The position numbers and the translations under genes were made by a program. A DNA stretch of 64,000 nt from Trachelipus rathkii. Its lineage: Eukaryota > Arthropoda > Malacostraca > Isopoda > Trachelipodidae. Under the pieces are notes generated by a model that did not search any database, was not told the DNA's origin, and saw only the letters and a list, made by a program, of their open reading frames with translations. Every line of letters begins with the position of its first letter. Position 1 is the first letter of the stretch. Positions 34,376 through 44,309 of the stretch are shown here, one piece after another. Location: NCBI GenBank assembly GCA_015478945.1, contig JABUQX010004465.1:21001-85000 (forward strand), read 5' to 3'.

Positions 34376-35285
34376 TAATAATAATAAAATAATAATAACA
34401 ATAACATAACATAATAATAAATAAATAATAATAATAATAATAATATATGACATAGCATACTAATAATAATAAAAATTTATGTTTACCTAGTTTGTGAGTG
34501 GTGTTTTCATTAGCTGATTATAGTTTAGAGATATAAGGGTTTGAGAGATAAAAGTGGGGTTTAGTAAGTCTTTATTATAAGTATCAGAAATTGATTAATA
34601 AAAAAATATTTAAACACACTTCATTTATCTCATTTTTCACAATCATTCATTAGACACTACCTTTTCCTCTCTTTTATATAGCTACATATATGGTATATAT
34701 ACATATTATATATATATTATATAATATTATATATATATTACAATTCTCAGAGTTTCTAAATTTTTAGAATTTTTAATGGAGAGTACATGCAAGGATAGGG
34801 TTGATAAATGGGGTAACTGGTTTGGTAAATTTGGAGTATAAAGAATGTCAATGGAAAGAGGTGACTATAGGGAGTATAATACACCAGTCAGTAACTTGGA
34901 CTACTAGGTTTCCCAGCCTGATTAGGAATTGTAGTTGCTCCAAGAATTAGGCGACTGTCGTGGTATGAGATAGGGTCCCAATGGTTGATTGGCTTGATGA
35001 CCAAATTAGCTCCCTGAACAGGTTGCCTGAAATAGAGAGAAAGAGTCTCTCAACTAAAGTTTAAATATACAGAAATGGTAATAAGCAAATAGGACCTAAT
35101 CTAAATGAAAAAATGGAAAGGGAAAATAAGTCATTATTTACATACCTTTGGTTGTTCCAAAGGCAAATATAGTTCTTTAAAAAGGTTTCAAAACTCCAAA
35201 AGTGTTCCTGTATCAACCTGTATTAAGTTTTTTTTAACATTAGAGACTGAAAAGGGAAAAGAACTTCATGAGATATTACATTACA
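34066..35285 (-). repeat. Element 2 3' LTR
   Basis: It matches 43011-44222 along its length, starting TGTAATGTAATATC on the minus strand at 35285 and ending ...ATTATA at 34066. It carries an internal (AAT)n-type array at about 34343-34447. Confidence 0.9.
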
Positions 35286-35305
35286 TTCCTCCCCACCCGT
35301 CATAA
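35286..35305 (-). promoter_or_regulatory. Polypurine tract of element 2
   Basis: The minus strand reads GGGTGGGGAGGAA just before the LTR start TGTAATG, in the expected place for plus-strand priming. Confidence 0.75.
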
Positions 35306-35523
35306 CATGACGAAACTTAGAAGGGTAGGAAGGAAGCTGACGAACCAATGGAGAAATGTATGGAATTGAACAACGATTCAAGAAACGAAGAATATAAAGA
35401 AAACCAATGGAGGAGGGAAGGTAAAGTCAAAGCAAGAAGACAATCCTAGGTATGTACAAGTACAAGTTTATTTGCGTTGTAATTGTGTGTCCCGCTTTAT
35501 TCACCCCTTCACAATATATGTAT

Positions 35524-35529
<6 letters not shown>

Positions 35530-35566
<37 letters not shown>
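35530..35566 (-). repeat. Internal poly(A) run of 37 nt in element 2
   Basis: A T-run on the plus strand, that is A37 in the sense of the element, lies about 25 nt after the pol stop and about 245 nt before the 3' LTR. It is not a usual part of gypsy elements. Confidence 0.85.
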
Positions 35567-35570
<4 letters not shown>

Positions 35571-35590
35571 ATATTTAGTTAATGCTTCTT

Positions 35591-38500
35591 TCATTCCTTT
35601 TTTTGGGTTCGTCTCTCGATGATCTTATGCTGTACCCAGGGGATGTCTGGCACCAGCCTGGAGGTTTGTTGTCGGGTTCGAGAAGCTATGTAAGAAGCTT
35701 GTGTAAGCCCTGTGGCCCATTGTACCACTTTTGATCGTTTGGAAGTAGTTGGAGTTTGCTCGGTTAGGTCAAACCCTGCAAAATCTGGAAGTGTATTGGA
35801 GTCAATATCAGAAAGTCTGGGTGTGAGTCGTAATTTTGGTGTTTCCCCTTGACTAATGGGTGCTAAAACGTTTTCGAAATCCTGCTGATTTGGTGATTGT
35901 AGTCTTGGAGATCTGGATAGATGTGGTAGAGACTGAATGTCTTCCAGTGAGATCCTTTTGATATTACGTCTTTTTGGAGTTAAAAGTGTTTGATCCATCC
36001 TTGATGATATCTTTAGGGGAATATATGAGACATAAGAAGGTTCTACTAAACTAGGTGAAGAAAATAATGGAGGTGAGTCTGTAGCCAAGATTGGTGAAGT
36101 AGGGAAAGAAGGTTTATTAGTACCAAAGAATTGTTCAGGAGAAGCAAAGAGACTATTTAGATGGTAAGAAGTTAATGAAAATGGACTATGGTTAGAAGAA
36201 CCATCACTTAGAATATTAGTATTTATAGGACTACTCGTAGAAGAAATACTCTCTAGGTTAGAAGAATAAATTGAATCTCTTACTGAAAGACTAGAAGAAA
36301 CTCCCGAAATTTGAAACCCTAGCAGAAAATTCTCTCGTATCTTGTTTAATAGTTGGTGGGATAGAGAGTCCGCTTCTGTTCCGCTAAAGCCCACAAAGTC
36401 GTCACCATCATCATCAGAATCTTCTGACTCAGGGAGTTCATTAGAGACTGAGGGGGTGGTAGATTGTTCGTCGACCGGATCAATTGGAATTTCCAGGATT
36501 GGTGTTCTTGTTAGTAAATCATGGAATAATGGATTCCTTTCTAGATATGATGGAGGTGAGTGCCATTTCTTTAGTTGTCTATGGTGAACTCGATATAGCC
36601 TTTTTGTCTCAGGTACTTCGACTACATAGGTCACCTCATTGGGATTAACTTTAACAACCTTTAATGGACCTTGATACCGGTCTTTAAACTTGTTTAGTGT
36701 TAGATCTCCGGGTAGCTGTATTTTTAGGGCCACCAGTTGATTTAATTCAAAAGATTGGAATTTCTGATGACCTTCATCCCACAATTTATCGAACCGGGTC
36801 CAAGGAAGCTTTGGACGAGAGTCATGAGCCTCTTGGTATAGAATTTCTGCTGGCGTCTTCCTGGTTTCGGAATGAGGTAAGTGATTGTAGGTGAGGATCA
36901 CCTGGGGTAATTGTAAATCCCAGCTTGTAGGCTGATTTAAAGAAAGTCGAAGGTATTGAAGAAGGGTTCTATTGACTCTTTCGGTAATGCCATTGGATGA
37001 TGGATTGTAAGGCGTTGTGTAAATGTGTTTAATATTCACTGATCTCAGAAAATCCTCAAACTCAGGACCACGGAACTCTCTGGCATTATCAGAGAGTAAT
37101 CTGGATGGAATCAAAGGAAGATAGGGTAAGATGTTTCTTAAAGCAGCCGTTACCAAAGTGGTATGCTTAGTTTTTATCGGGACCGCTGCTACCCATTTAC
37201 TATAATGGTCGATAAACACTAGAGCATAGTTGTTCCCTCTAGGAGTTTTAGGCAACTGTAAAAGGTCTACAGCTGTCAGTTCAAATGGGTATTTTGTGTG
37301 AATTTTTAACTTTGGTGGTGCATGGTATATATTTGATACTTTGGCTAGTTGACACTTATGGCATGACATAGAGATATCACGACAAATGTCTCGCAGCTTT
37401 GGATGCCATATGATACGCTCCAGTAATGCATACAACTTCCTCTGACCCACATGGACGAATTCATGATGGTTGATTATTGCAATAGATACTGCGAAAGAAA
37501 AAGAAACAACGTAGTGATAGTGGTCGTTGCGGTTCTTGTGAATAATGTGATCATCCACGATGGACAAAGAATTTTTCGCATATTGAAACAACTTCAAGGG
37601 ACCTCGTAAGGGCTGATTTCGAAGCAAGGATCCCTTTAGCCGCCTCAGCACAGGGTCATTCTGTTGACATTCGGTGATGTGTGTCATAACGACTTCAACA
37701 GAGTCTTGGGGATCAATAAGGAGTGAGAAGTTATGAAAAGAAATCATGTTGACAAATGGAGCCACTTCTCTCACCTCCCCACCGGATTTTATTAGGGGTT
37801 TTGATTCAATAGAGACAGGTCCTGGAGGACTCTCTGGAACATCATCTACCACTAGGAAATAAAGATCAATTGGAGCTGGGGAAGCTTGAGCCAAACCTAT
37901 TAGAACTGTAGTAGCAGATTCTGGCATTTTGTTTTTCGTTGGTATTAGTATGTTGTAGTGGATACCACCTAAGCAAAACAAACAGCACACTTCCTCATAT
38001 CCAGGATCCCCAAAATGTAAGGGATGATCACTACCAAAATATACTAATACTCTAAGATGATGTAAGTTAGTGAATGCCTGTATGCTATGTGTGAAAGGTA
38101 GTTGTCCTGCATATTTAGTAAGTTGTAGTTGTTTCAGGGTGTGTGTTGCCTCTCTACCAGTTGGTAAATTATACTTGTCTCTATTATCTATTAGTTCCGT
38201 CACCACTTCAGTTCGAAGTGATAAATGGGAATCAAAGTTCCCATAAAGGAAATGGGAAAAGCATTGGAATAAGGAATCTCCCCCACCTGGAGTTTTTATT
38301 TCTATGAAACCCTTTGGGATTTCATTTAGGTTGTTGACAATGGTAGGGTCTATTGTTATTTCATAGGGTGTCCTGGAAAGTATGTCTGCGACTATGTTAT
38401 CCTTGCCAGGTACATATTGTAACTGGTAGTCAATATCATTTATTTCCTCCAATGTTCTGGCTATTCGTTGATTCACTAGAGGCATGTTTTGCAAGTATAG

Positions 38501-40996
38501 AAGGGGTTTATGGTCAGTAAAGATGACCACCTTGATCCCATAAAGGAATGGTTTCAGGGACCGTACCGCCCAGCGAATGGCAGCGACCTCTCGTTCAGTG
38601 GTACTATATCCTCGTTGAGCCTTAGAGAAGATCATAGAGATATAGGCTATAGGTTTTTCTGCCTCATTTTGAATTTGACTTAGACAAGCACCTGCCCCAA
38701 TACCAGAAGCATCAGTGTATAGAAATAATGGATTGGCATTTGGAGATCGGTCGGGATAAGATAATAATGGAGGTGAAGTTAGGAGATCTTTTAGTTTATC
38801 AAAAGCCTGTTGGCATTGATCAGTCCAGGGGATTTTCTTGGAAGTACTTTTTAACAAGTCAAACAGAGGCTTAGCTATTTCGGAACAGTGTGGAATGTGT
38901 CTTCGGTAAAAATTTACCAGCCCCATGAATTGTCTGACTTGACGGACTGATTTAGGAACAGGGAAATCTTTGACCCCCTCTAAGTTCTTTTCAAGGGGTT
39001 TCATACCCCCATGTGAGATGACATGCCCTAGAAAATTTACTTCTCGGTGTAATAAATTAGTTTTAGAGGGTTTTAATTTAAAACCATACAATTTGAAAGC
39101 TGCCAGGACTTTTTCTAGGATAGATAAGTGCTTTTCAAAGGTGTCACTTATTATTAAGACATCATCTAGATAAACCATAACATCTTGGCATGGAATATGA
39201 CGCAAGGCCAGTCTCATTGCTCTTTGAAAGGTAGCTGGACCATTCTTTACACCGAATGGCATTCGGACAAATTCCCAGTGTGCTAAAGGGGTGGAAAATG
39301 CTGTCTTTTCGATACTATCCTCTTCCATTTCAATTTGGTAGTAACCTTTGATAAGGTCGATGGTAGAGAAATAGTTTTTGCCTTGTAAACTAAACAAAGT
39401 ATCAATTAAGTTAGGAATAGGGAAGGAGTCTCCTCTTGTCACTTCGTTTAGTTTACGATAATCTACGCAAAGACGCATTGTTCCGTCAGGTTTACGGACG
39501 GGCACAACTGGGGCCGAATATGGAGAGTGGGATCGGCGTATGATCCCATCAGCTTCAAGTTGCTGGCAGACCTCTTCAACTTCATAGAGGATGGGACCTT
39601 GAAGACGTCTGACTGGAACACAAACTGGTTCATCTACAAGGAGTTCGATGGAATGCTTGAGTATGCTGGTGCATCCGACATCAGTATCCCCCAAACTCAG
39701 AGCTGTTGGGTACTTCAGTAAGAGTTGTAGAAGTTGTTCTTTCTGTTGATCAGACAAATCAGTTGTGTCCAGTTTAAAGGCTTCTCGTAGAGAATCCGGG
39801 GTCCATTTGGCATAAGTAGTTTGAGGTTGTTGGGTCAGTTCAACTACATTAATAGAGGAAGTTGGAAAGTTGGAATAATTGGATTTTTTAGTGAGTAAAG
39901 AAACCGTACCTGGTGAATATCCGCGTTTAATTTTGATGGTCGTATCAGAGATATTGTAAGCATGGAGTTGAATTACAGAATCGGAAGTATAGGAGATTAC
40001 AGAATGGTCCATAATGAATCGGTTATGTTCATGGGGAGTAAATAGGAAGGTGGAATCTAATCCAAGTATTGAATAATCATAACGGATAGGAATGATGGTA
40101 CAAGTATTTGGAGGGAGTGTGATATCATTAGCTAATGTAGCAAGGCCATCTTTCTCTACTACTGTTCTCATATCTTTGGCGATGATGGTGATGGTATTTT
40201 CATGGCGAATCACTAGTTCCTTTGAAGCTAAATCGGGTAGAAGGTTTTCTTGTTTAAGGAGATCATACCCAATAATTACATCATATGTGGTGACTTGTTC
40301 ATTAACAACTATGAAAGGGATCGGTTGAGTAGTGTAAGTGTTAGATAAGTGGAGCTTCAGAGTTACTGCACCCATTACAGAAAAAGTTGCTTTTCCAATT
40401 CCTTCTATTCCGGTGTAATGGGTACTGTGCAAGGGATATTTGGTGGAATCTAATAGAGCATAGGTTTTAGTAGTGATAAGGCTGACAGAAGCTCCTGTAT
40501 CAACCAATGCAGTAAAAGGGTGTTGTTGATGGGAATCATGTATGAGTACTCCCAGCAATAGAGTATCTTCTGGTGGTGTCTGGAGAGTGTGAACTTGAAT
40601 TATGGGTCCTTCAGGAACTACAGTTATTGGAATGGAATCAGAAATAATTTCAGTGGGTTCTAGAGAATCAGGATGATTAACATTGGAGTTTATTTTAATT
40701 TCTGTTATTTCAGTTGGTAGATTATGGGAAACGGGAAAAATTTCAGGTTCATCGCCAGGAGTTCTGGCATTGAGCAATCGTTGGATACGTTCAAGATCTT
40801 CTTTGTCTAAAAGATCCTCGTTTTCATGAACTGACTGTGACCTTTCAGTCGTTGAACATATTTTTGGAAGTCGTTTTGGTAGAGGTGGAAGATAAGCTGC
40901 TGGAGAAACTACGGGTGGCTCCGTGGGTAGGTCATTCACCACAGAGGCCCTCCGTTTCCCGAATTTGAAGGTCGACTGGATGTTCGTTGTGGGCAA
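35591..40996 (-). CDS. pol: Element 2 pol polyprotein with OTU-like domain and long C-terminal tail
   Basis: This 1801-codon frame is unbroken. The first codon is not ATG; the frame is reached by the -1 shift at 40960-40954. Domains in order: linker (1-140); retropepsin with DTGAS (Asp166); RT (about 440-690) with LCVDYRKLN and YLDD at 609-612; RNase H (about 755-875) with Asp762, Asp828 and Asp871; OTU-like domain (about 895-1020) with GGGDSLF at 904-910 and GIHYN at 1011-1015; integrase with an HHCC zinc site (His1178, His1182, Cys1212, Cys1215) and catalytic D1244, D1303, E1339; and a GPY/F-like module (about 1436-1478). A Ser/Pro-rich tail of about 320 residues ends the protein. All catalytic residues of PR, RT, RNase H and integrase are present, so the protein may still be functional. 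The OTU-like domain has Ser908 in place of the expected Cys. Confidence 0.93.
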   Translation of the reverse strand: MPTTNIQSTFKFGKRRASVVNDLPTEPPVVSPAAYLPPLPKRLPKICSTTERSQSVHENEDLLDKEDLERIQRLLNARTPGDEPEIFPVSHNLPTEITEIKINSNVNHPDSLEPTEIISDSIPITVVPEGPIIQVHTLQTPPEDTLLLGVLIHDSHQQHPFTALVDTGASVSLITTKTYALLDSTKYPLHSTHYTGIEGIGKATFSVMGAVTLKLHLSNTYTTQPIPFIVVNEQVTTYDVIIGYDLLKQENLLPDLASKELVIRHENTITIIAKDMRTVVEKDGLATLANDITLPPNTCTIIPIRYDYSILGLDSTFLFTPHEHNRFIMDHSVISYTSDSVIQLHAYNISDTTIKIKRGYSPGTVSLLTKKSNYSNFPTSSINVVELTQQPQTTYAKWTPDSLREAFKLDTTDLSDQQKEQLLQLLLKYPTALSLGDTDVGCTSILKHSIELLVDEPVCVPVRRLQGPILYEVEEVCQQLEADGIIRRSHSPYSAPVVPVRKPDGTMRLCVDYRKLNEVTRGDSFPIPNLIDTLFSLQGKNYFSTIDLIKGYYQIEMEEDSIEKTAFSTPLAHWEFVRMPFGVKNGPATFQRAMRLALRHIPCQDVMVYLDDVLIISDTFEKHLSILEKVLAAFKLYGFKLKPSKTNLLHREVNFLGHVISHGGMKPLEKNLEGVKDFPVPKSVRQVRQFMGLVNFYRRHIPHCSEIAKPLFDLLKSTSKKIPWTDQCQQAFDKLKDLLTSPPLLSYPDRSPNANPLFLYTDASGIGAGACLSQIQNEAEKPIAYISMIFSKAQRGYSTTEREVAAIRWAVRSLKPFLYGIKVVIFTDHKPLLYLQNMPLVNQRIARTLEEINDIDYQLQYVPGKDNIVADILSRTPYEITIDPTIVNNLNEIPKGFIEIKTPGGGDSLFQCFSHFLYGNFDSHLSLRTEVVTELIDNRDKYNLPTGREATHTLKQLQLTKYAGQLPFTHSIQAFTNLHHLRVLVYFGSDHPLHFGDPGYEEVCCLFCLGGIHYNILIPTKNKMPESATTVLIGLAQASPAPIDLYFLVVDDVPESPPGPVSIESKPLIKSGGEVREVAPFVNMISFHNFSLLIDPQDSVEVVMTHITECQQNDPVLRRLKGSLLRNQPLRGPLKLFQYAKNSLSIVDDHIIHKNRNDHYHYVVSFSFAVSIAIINHHEFVHVGQRKLYALLERIIWHPKLRDICRDISMSCHKCQLAKVSNIYHAPPKLKIHTKYPFELTAVDLLQLPKTPRGNNYALVFIDHYSKWVAAVPIKTKHTTLVTAALRNILPYLPLIPSRLLSDNAREFRGPEFEDFLRSVNIKHIYTTPYNPSSNGITERVNRTLLQYLRLSLNQPTSWDLQLPQVILTYNHLPHSETRKTPAEILYQEAHDSRPKLPWTRFDKLWDEGHQKFQSFELNQLVALKIQLPGDLTLNKFKDRYQGPLKVVKVNPNEVTYVVEVPETKRLYRVHHRQLKKWHSPPSYLERNPLFHDLLTRTPILEIPIDPVDEQSTTPSVSNELPESEDSDDDGDDFVGFSGTEADSLSHQLLNKIRENFLLGFQISGVSSSLSVRDSIYSSNLESISSTSSPINTNILSDGSSNHSPFSLTSYHLNSLFASPEQFFGTNKPSFPTSPILATDSPPLFSSPSLVEPSYVSYIPLKISSRMDQTLLTPKRRNIKRISLEDIQSLPHLSRSPRLQSPNQQDFENVLAPISQGETPKLRLTPRLSDIDSNTLPDFAGFDLTEQTPTTSKRSKVVQWATGLTQASYIASRTRQQTSRLVPDIPWVQHKIIERRTQKKE
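37935..38310 (-). other. OTU-like domain within element 2 pol
   Basis: Residues about 895-1020 of pol, between RNase H and integrase. The PGGGDSLFQCFSHFLYGN block with HLSLRTEVVTEL after it matches the start of OTU proteases (nucleophile loop and first helix). The block VLVYFGSDHPLHFG, then CCLFCLGGIHYN, matches the strand and His-containing end. The nucleophile Cys is Ser and the motif Asp is Gly. Three Cys just before the His segment are conserved with element 1. Its role is unknown; binding of ubiquitin-like proteins without cleavage is one possibility. Confidence 0.6.
40917..40960 (-). promoter_or_regulatory. -1 ribosomal frameshift signal of element 2
   Basis: On the minus strand GGGAAAC (40960-40954) is read G-GGA-AAC in the gag frame and lies 15 nt before the gag stop. 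A hairpin follows: GGCCTCTGTGG (40949-40939) pairs with CCACGGAGCC (40926-40917), with one bulged base, one G-U pair and a 12-nt loop. The pol frame is exactly -1 relative to gag and is open from about 41022. The element 3 signal is equivalent. Confidence 0.8.
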
Positions 40997-42787
40997 TTCA
41001 TTCCCAAATGATTTGGATCATTGCAAAGAGGGCAGTTCATGGAATCGTCGCGAGTTTGTTGTTGGTTTCGTCTGTTGGGACAGTCTTCGACCACATGGCC
41101 ATCCTCTTCACAATGAATGCATTTATTTTTAGAGAGGTAACATTCGTCATAAACGTGACCTCTTTTGCCACAAAAACGGCAATAAGGTCTAGCTCGGCAC
41201 TCTCTAAGATCATGACCAGGTTTCTTGCAGTAGTTACATTTGGTTGGTGATCTAGGCCTTGCTGGTTGTGGGGATCTATCGGCTGTAGATCGTGGATTCC
41301 TGTTGTTAGAAGGCCCTTGTGAGTATGCTGGTCTATACGGTGGATGTGCTTGTAATTGTTGAGGGATAGATGAAGAATTATAGTTATAAAAATTAGGTGG
41401 TGGTTGGTGAGCGACTTGAGAATATGACCAAGGATTACTAGGTTGTGGAATTATAGGGTTGGGTTGCACGGAAGGCCTTCTTTGATTATAAAATTCTTGA
41501 GTTGGAATATGATAGGGTGCTGGCATAGTTGGTTGAAAGTTAGTAAGATCTATGAGTTCAGGTTGTGAGCTAGTGGTTGGAATAGGAGACGGTTGAGTAG
41601 ATGACAGCAGTGGTGGTTCATCTAAATGAAGCTGGTCGTAATTTTGGTCTAATAGTCTTATTAGATCATCCCATGCAAGGAGTTCTCCCCGCAGGGGTAG
41701 CTCACAAATCATGATTTGGGACTTAACAGTTTTTATCAAGGTGGAAGGTAAACTATTAATTAATTTATCCCTAACCATTCTTAGTGATCTTACATCGGAA
41801 TGAGGGAAAGCCTTCTCAGCTAGATCTTGTAAGCGAATAGCAAATAAGGGAATTTTCTCATTGGGAAGTAATTGAGCATCATAGAAGTTGTTAATGTCAT
41901 TTTTGATTTGCTTATCCAAATACGACTGGTAGAATTCAGTAAGATCATGTTTTATCTGTGCATAATCTGCACTGCCTCTCATTAAGATGTCATAAACTTG
42001 TTTTATTTCACCCTCCAGATGCGAACCGAGGTATGTTCTCCATCCATCTGCATCGGAGAGTGGGTAGGATAATTTTGCATAATCCTCAAATCTTCTTAGA
42101 AAGTGGGGAAAGGTCTCTCCATTCGTCAGGTTATACTTTCCTATAGGAATCATCTTTTTGGGTTTCTGTTGTTCTTGGATATTTTGACTTTGTAACATTT
42201 GCATCATCACCCACATCATTTGTTGGTTTTGGAGGATCAATTCTTTTACTGTCTGTTGATCTATATGTGGTTCTGCAGATGGATAATGGGGATGTGGTTG
42301 ATTTGGAAAAGATTTCATGGATGGACCAGGAATACCTGATGGCATAGTAAACTGAAGTGGGGCTGACCCTGAAGTAACTGGTGGAATAGTAAATGAGTGT
42401 TGGGATGGACCCGAAGTAGATGGAAGTATTGTTGTAGATGGATTTTGGGGAATATAATTGGTTGTTTGTAGTTAGGTGTGGTACTGCATTAGGAAATGGG
42501 GATGGAGTTATGGGAAAGGTAAGCGAAGGTGGTAATTGGCTCGCTGTTGTTTGAGAATTAGTAATGTAATCGGACGGTTTCACAGTAAAAACGGCAGTCG
42601 AATAGGTCACAGAAGATGTAGTTGTTGTTAAAACTGAGCCTGTTGAATGTGCTGTAATGCTAGACAACACATCAACCACCTCAGCTTGTGTTGTTTGACC
42701 AATCACTGTTGAGATTTTAATGTTTTGTTTATCTAGCTCACTTTCTCCCGTGTGCGCAACTTCCTCATCTGTAAATTTATGTTCCAT
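40936..42787 (-). pseudogene. gag: Element 2 gag with one frameshift, four zinc knuckles
   Basis: The ATG at 42787 opens an N-terminal Ser/Thr/Pro-rich part. A one-base frame change near 42465-42475 moves reading to the frame that ends at 40936. The capsid-like core starts near 42160 with KKMIPIGKY and contains GWRTYLGSHLEGEIKQVYD and HSDVRSLRMVRDKLINSLP, all shared with element 3. A Pro/Gln/Asn-rich linker follows. Four CCHC knuckles end the protein (about 41240-40990): CNYCKKPGHDLREC, CRFCGKRGHVYDEC, CIHCEEDGHVVEDC and CPLCNDPNHLGMNC. Gag overlaps pol by about 60-85 nt. If the frameshift is an assembly error, gag is otherwise complete. Confidence 0.85.
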
Positions 42788-42997
42788 ATTGATATTGATA
42801 ATATTTAGGTATTATGAGAACAATGTTGATGTTTGGGTATACAATATTTCTGTATATTAGAGATTAGAGAAGGGATTGTAATATTGTATATATATTCTTG
42901 TGTAGTATATTAGAAATTAGCAGTTTGAAAATATCACAGTTAGAGATAAGAGAGGAAAAAGGTAGCGTATTCGAGACGTAGAGTAGTATAGAACTAC

Positions 42998-43009
42998 GCT
43001 CTGCTACCA
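42998..43009 (-). promoter_or_regulatory. Element 2 primer binding site, initiator tRNA-Met type
   Basis: The minus strand reads TGGTAGCAGAGC one base inside the 5' LTR, identical to element 3 at 19887 and followed by the same GTAGTTCT. It is complementary to the 3' end of animal initiator tRNA-Met. Confidence 0.75.
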
Positions 43010-43010
43010 A

Positions 43011-43360
43011 TATAATAATTTAAAACAAAAGGGAAAAGAAAGACTTACGGAAATTAGAAGGTGTAAGCTTCCTCTTGGAATGGCTGTGGAAGGGTGAGTT
43101 AAGCCTCCAGAGGACGTGGTTTCTTTACCAAGAAACCCCCACTCTACTTCTTGGAAGAATGTTGTGAGCATGTAGGGCACCTCAGGATATTGGACAACAT
43201 AGAAAAAAAATAACGTAGGTTAGGAGCAAGAAATGGTGTAATGGAATTGGCAAAAGTATGGATTATAATAAAAAAAATAATGATAATAATAATAATAATA
43301 ATAATAAATATAAATAATATAATAATAATAATAAATAATAAATAATGGTAATAATAATAG

Positions 43361-43407
<47 letters not shown>

Positions 43408-44222
43408 TAGTTATGACAATACTAATAATAATAATAAAAATTTATGTTTACCTTGTTTGTGAACCCTTTTCAATAGCTGATAATAGTTTAGGGATGTAAG
43501 GGTTTGAGAGATAAAAGTGGAGTTTAATGATTCTTTATTATAAATATTAGATTTATTAATAAAAATTTATACACACCTCATTTATCTCATTTTTCACATT
43601 CATTCATTTGGCACTACCGTTTTCCTCTCTTATATATATATACATATATATAGAAATATATATATATAAATATATATATATATTTATTATTTTTAGAGGT
43701 TTTAAATTTTTAGGATTCTTAATTTAATGTGGGGATAGAGTTGATACATGGGGTAATTTGGTTAAATTTGGAGTACAAAGAATGTCAGAGGAAAGAGGTG
43801 ACTATAGGGACTATACTACACAGGTCATTAACTGGGAACTACTAAGTTTCCCAGCCTGATTAGGTATTGTAGCCGCTTCAGGATTCGACCGCTGGCTTGG
43901 TATGAGATATGGTCCCTATGGTTGACTGGCTTGGTGACCAAATTAGCTCCCCAAACAGGTTGCCTGAAATAGAGAGAAAGAGTCTCTCAACTAAAGTTTA
44001 AATATACAGAAATGGTAATAAGCAAATAGGACCTAATCTAAATGAAAAAATGGAAAGGGAAAATAAGTCATATTTTAAATACCTTTGTTCTTCTCCAAGG
44101 CACATATGTTCTTTAAAAGGTTTCAAAACTCCACAAGTGTTTCCTGTATCAACCTGTTATTAAGTTTTTTAAAAAATTAGAGAATGAAAAGGAAAAAGAA
44201 CTTCATGAGATATTACATTACA
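43011..44222 (-). repeat. Element 2 5' LTR
   Basis: Same sequence as 34066-35285 with substitutions and a different AAT-array (about 43270-43405). It ends TTATTATA next to the primer site and starts TGTAATGTAATATC at 44222. Confidence 0.9.
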
Positions 44223-44278
44223 TATATATATATTATATATATTATATATATATATATTTATATATTATATATATATAT

Positions 44279-44309
<31 letters not shown>

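Larger units (their letters stand above)
34066..44222 (-). mobile_element. Element 2: near-complete Ty3/gypsy-type LTR retrotransposon
   Basis: Two direct LTRs (34066-35285 and 43011-44222) enclose, on the minus strand, an initiator-Met-type primer site, gag with one frameshift, a -1 frameshift signal, an unbroken 1801-codon pol and a polypurine tract. Both flanks are AT array, so a 4-5-bp TATA-like target duplication is consistent but cannot be proven. LTRs differ by several substitutions in the first 240 bp (about 3% by eye) and by AAT-array length, so the insertion is not fresh. Confidence 0.95.
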
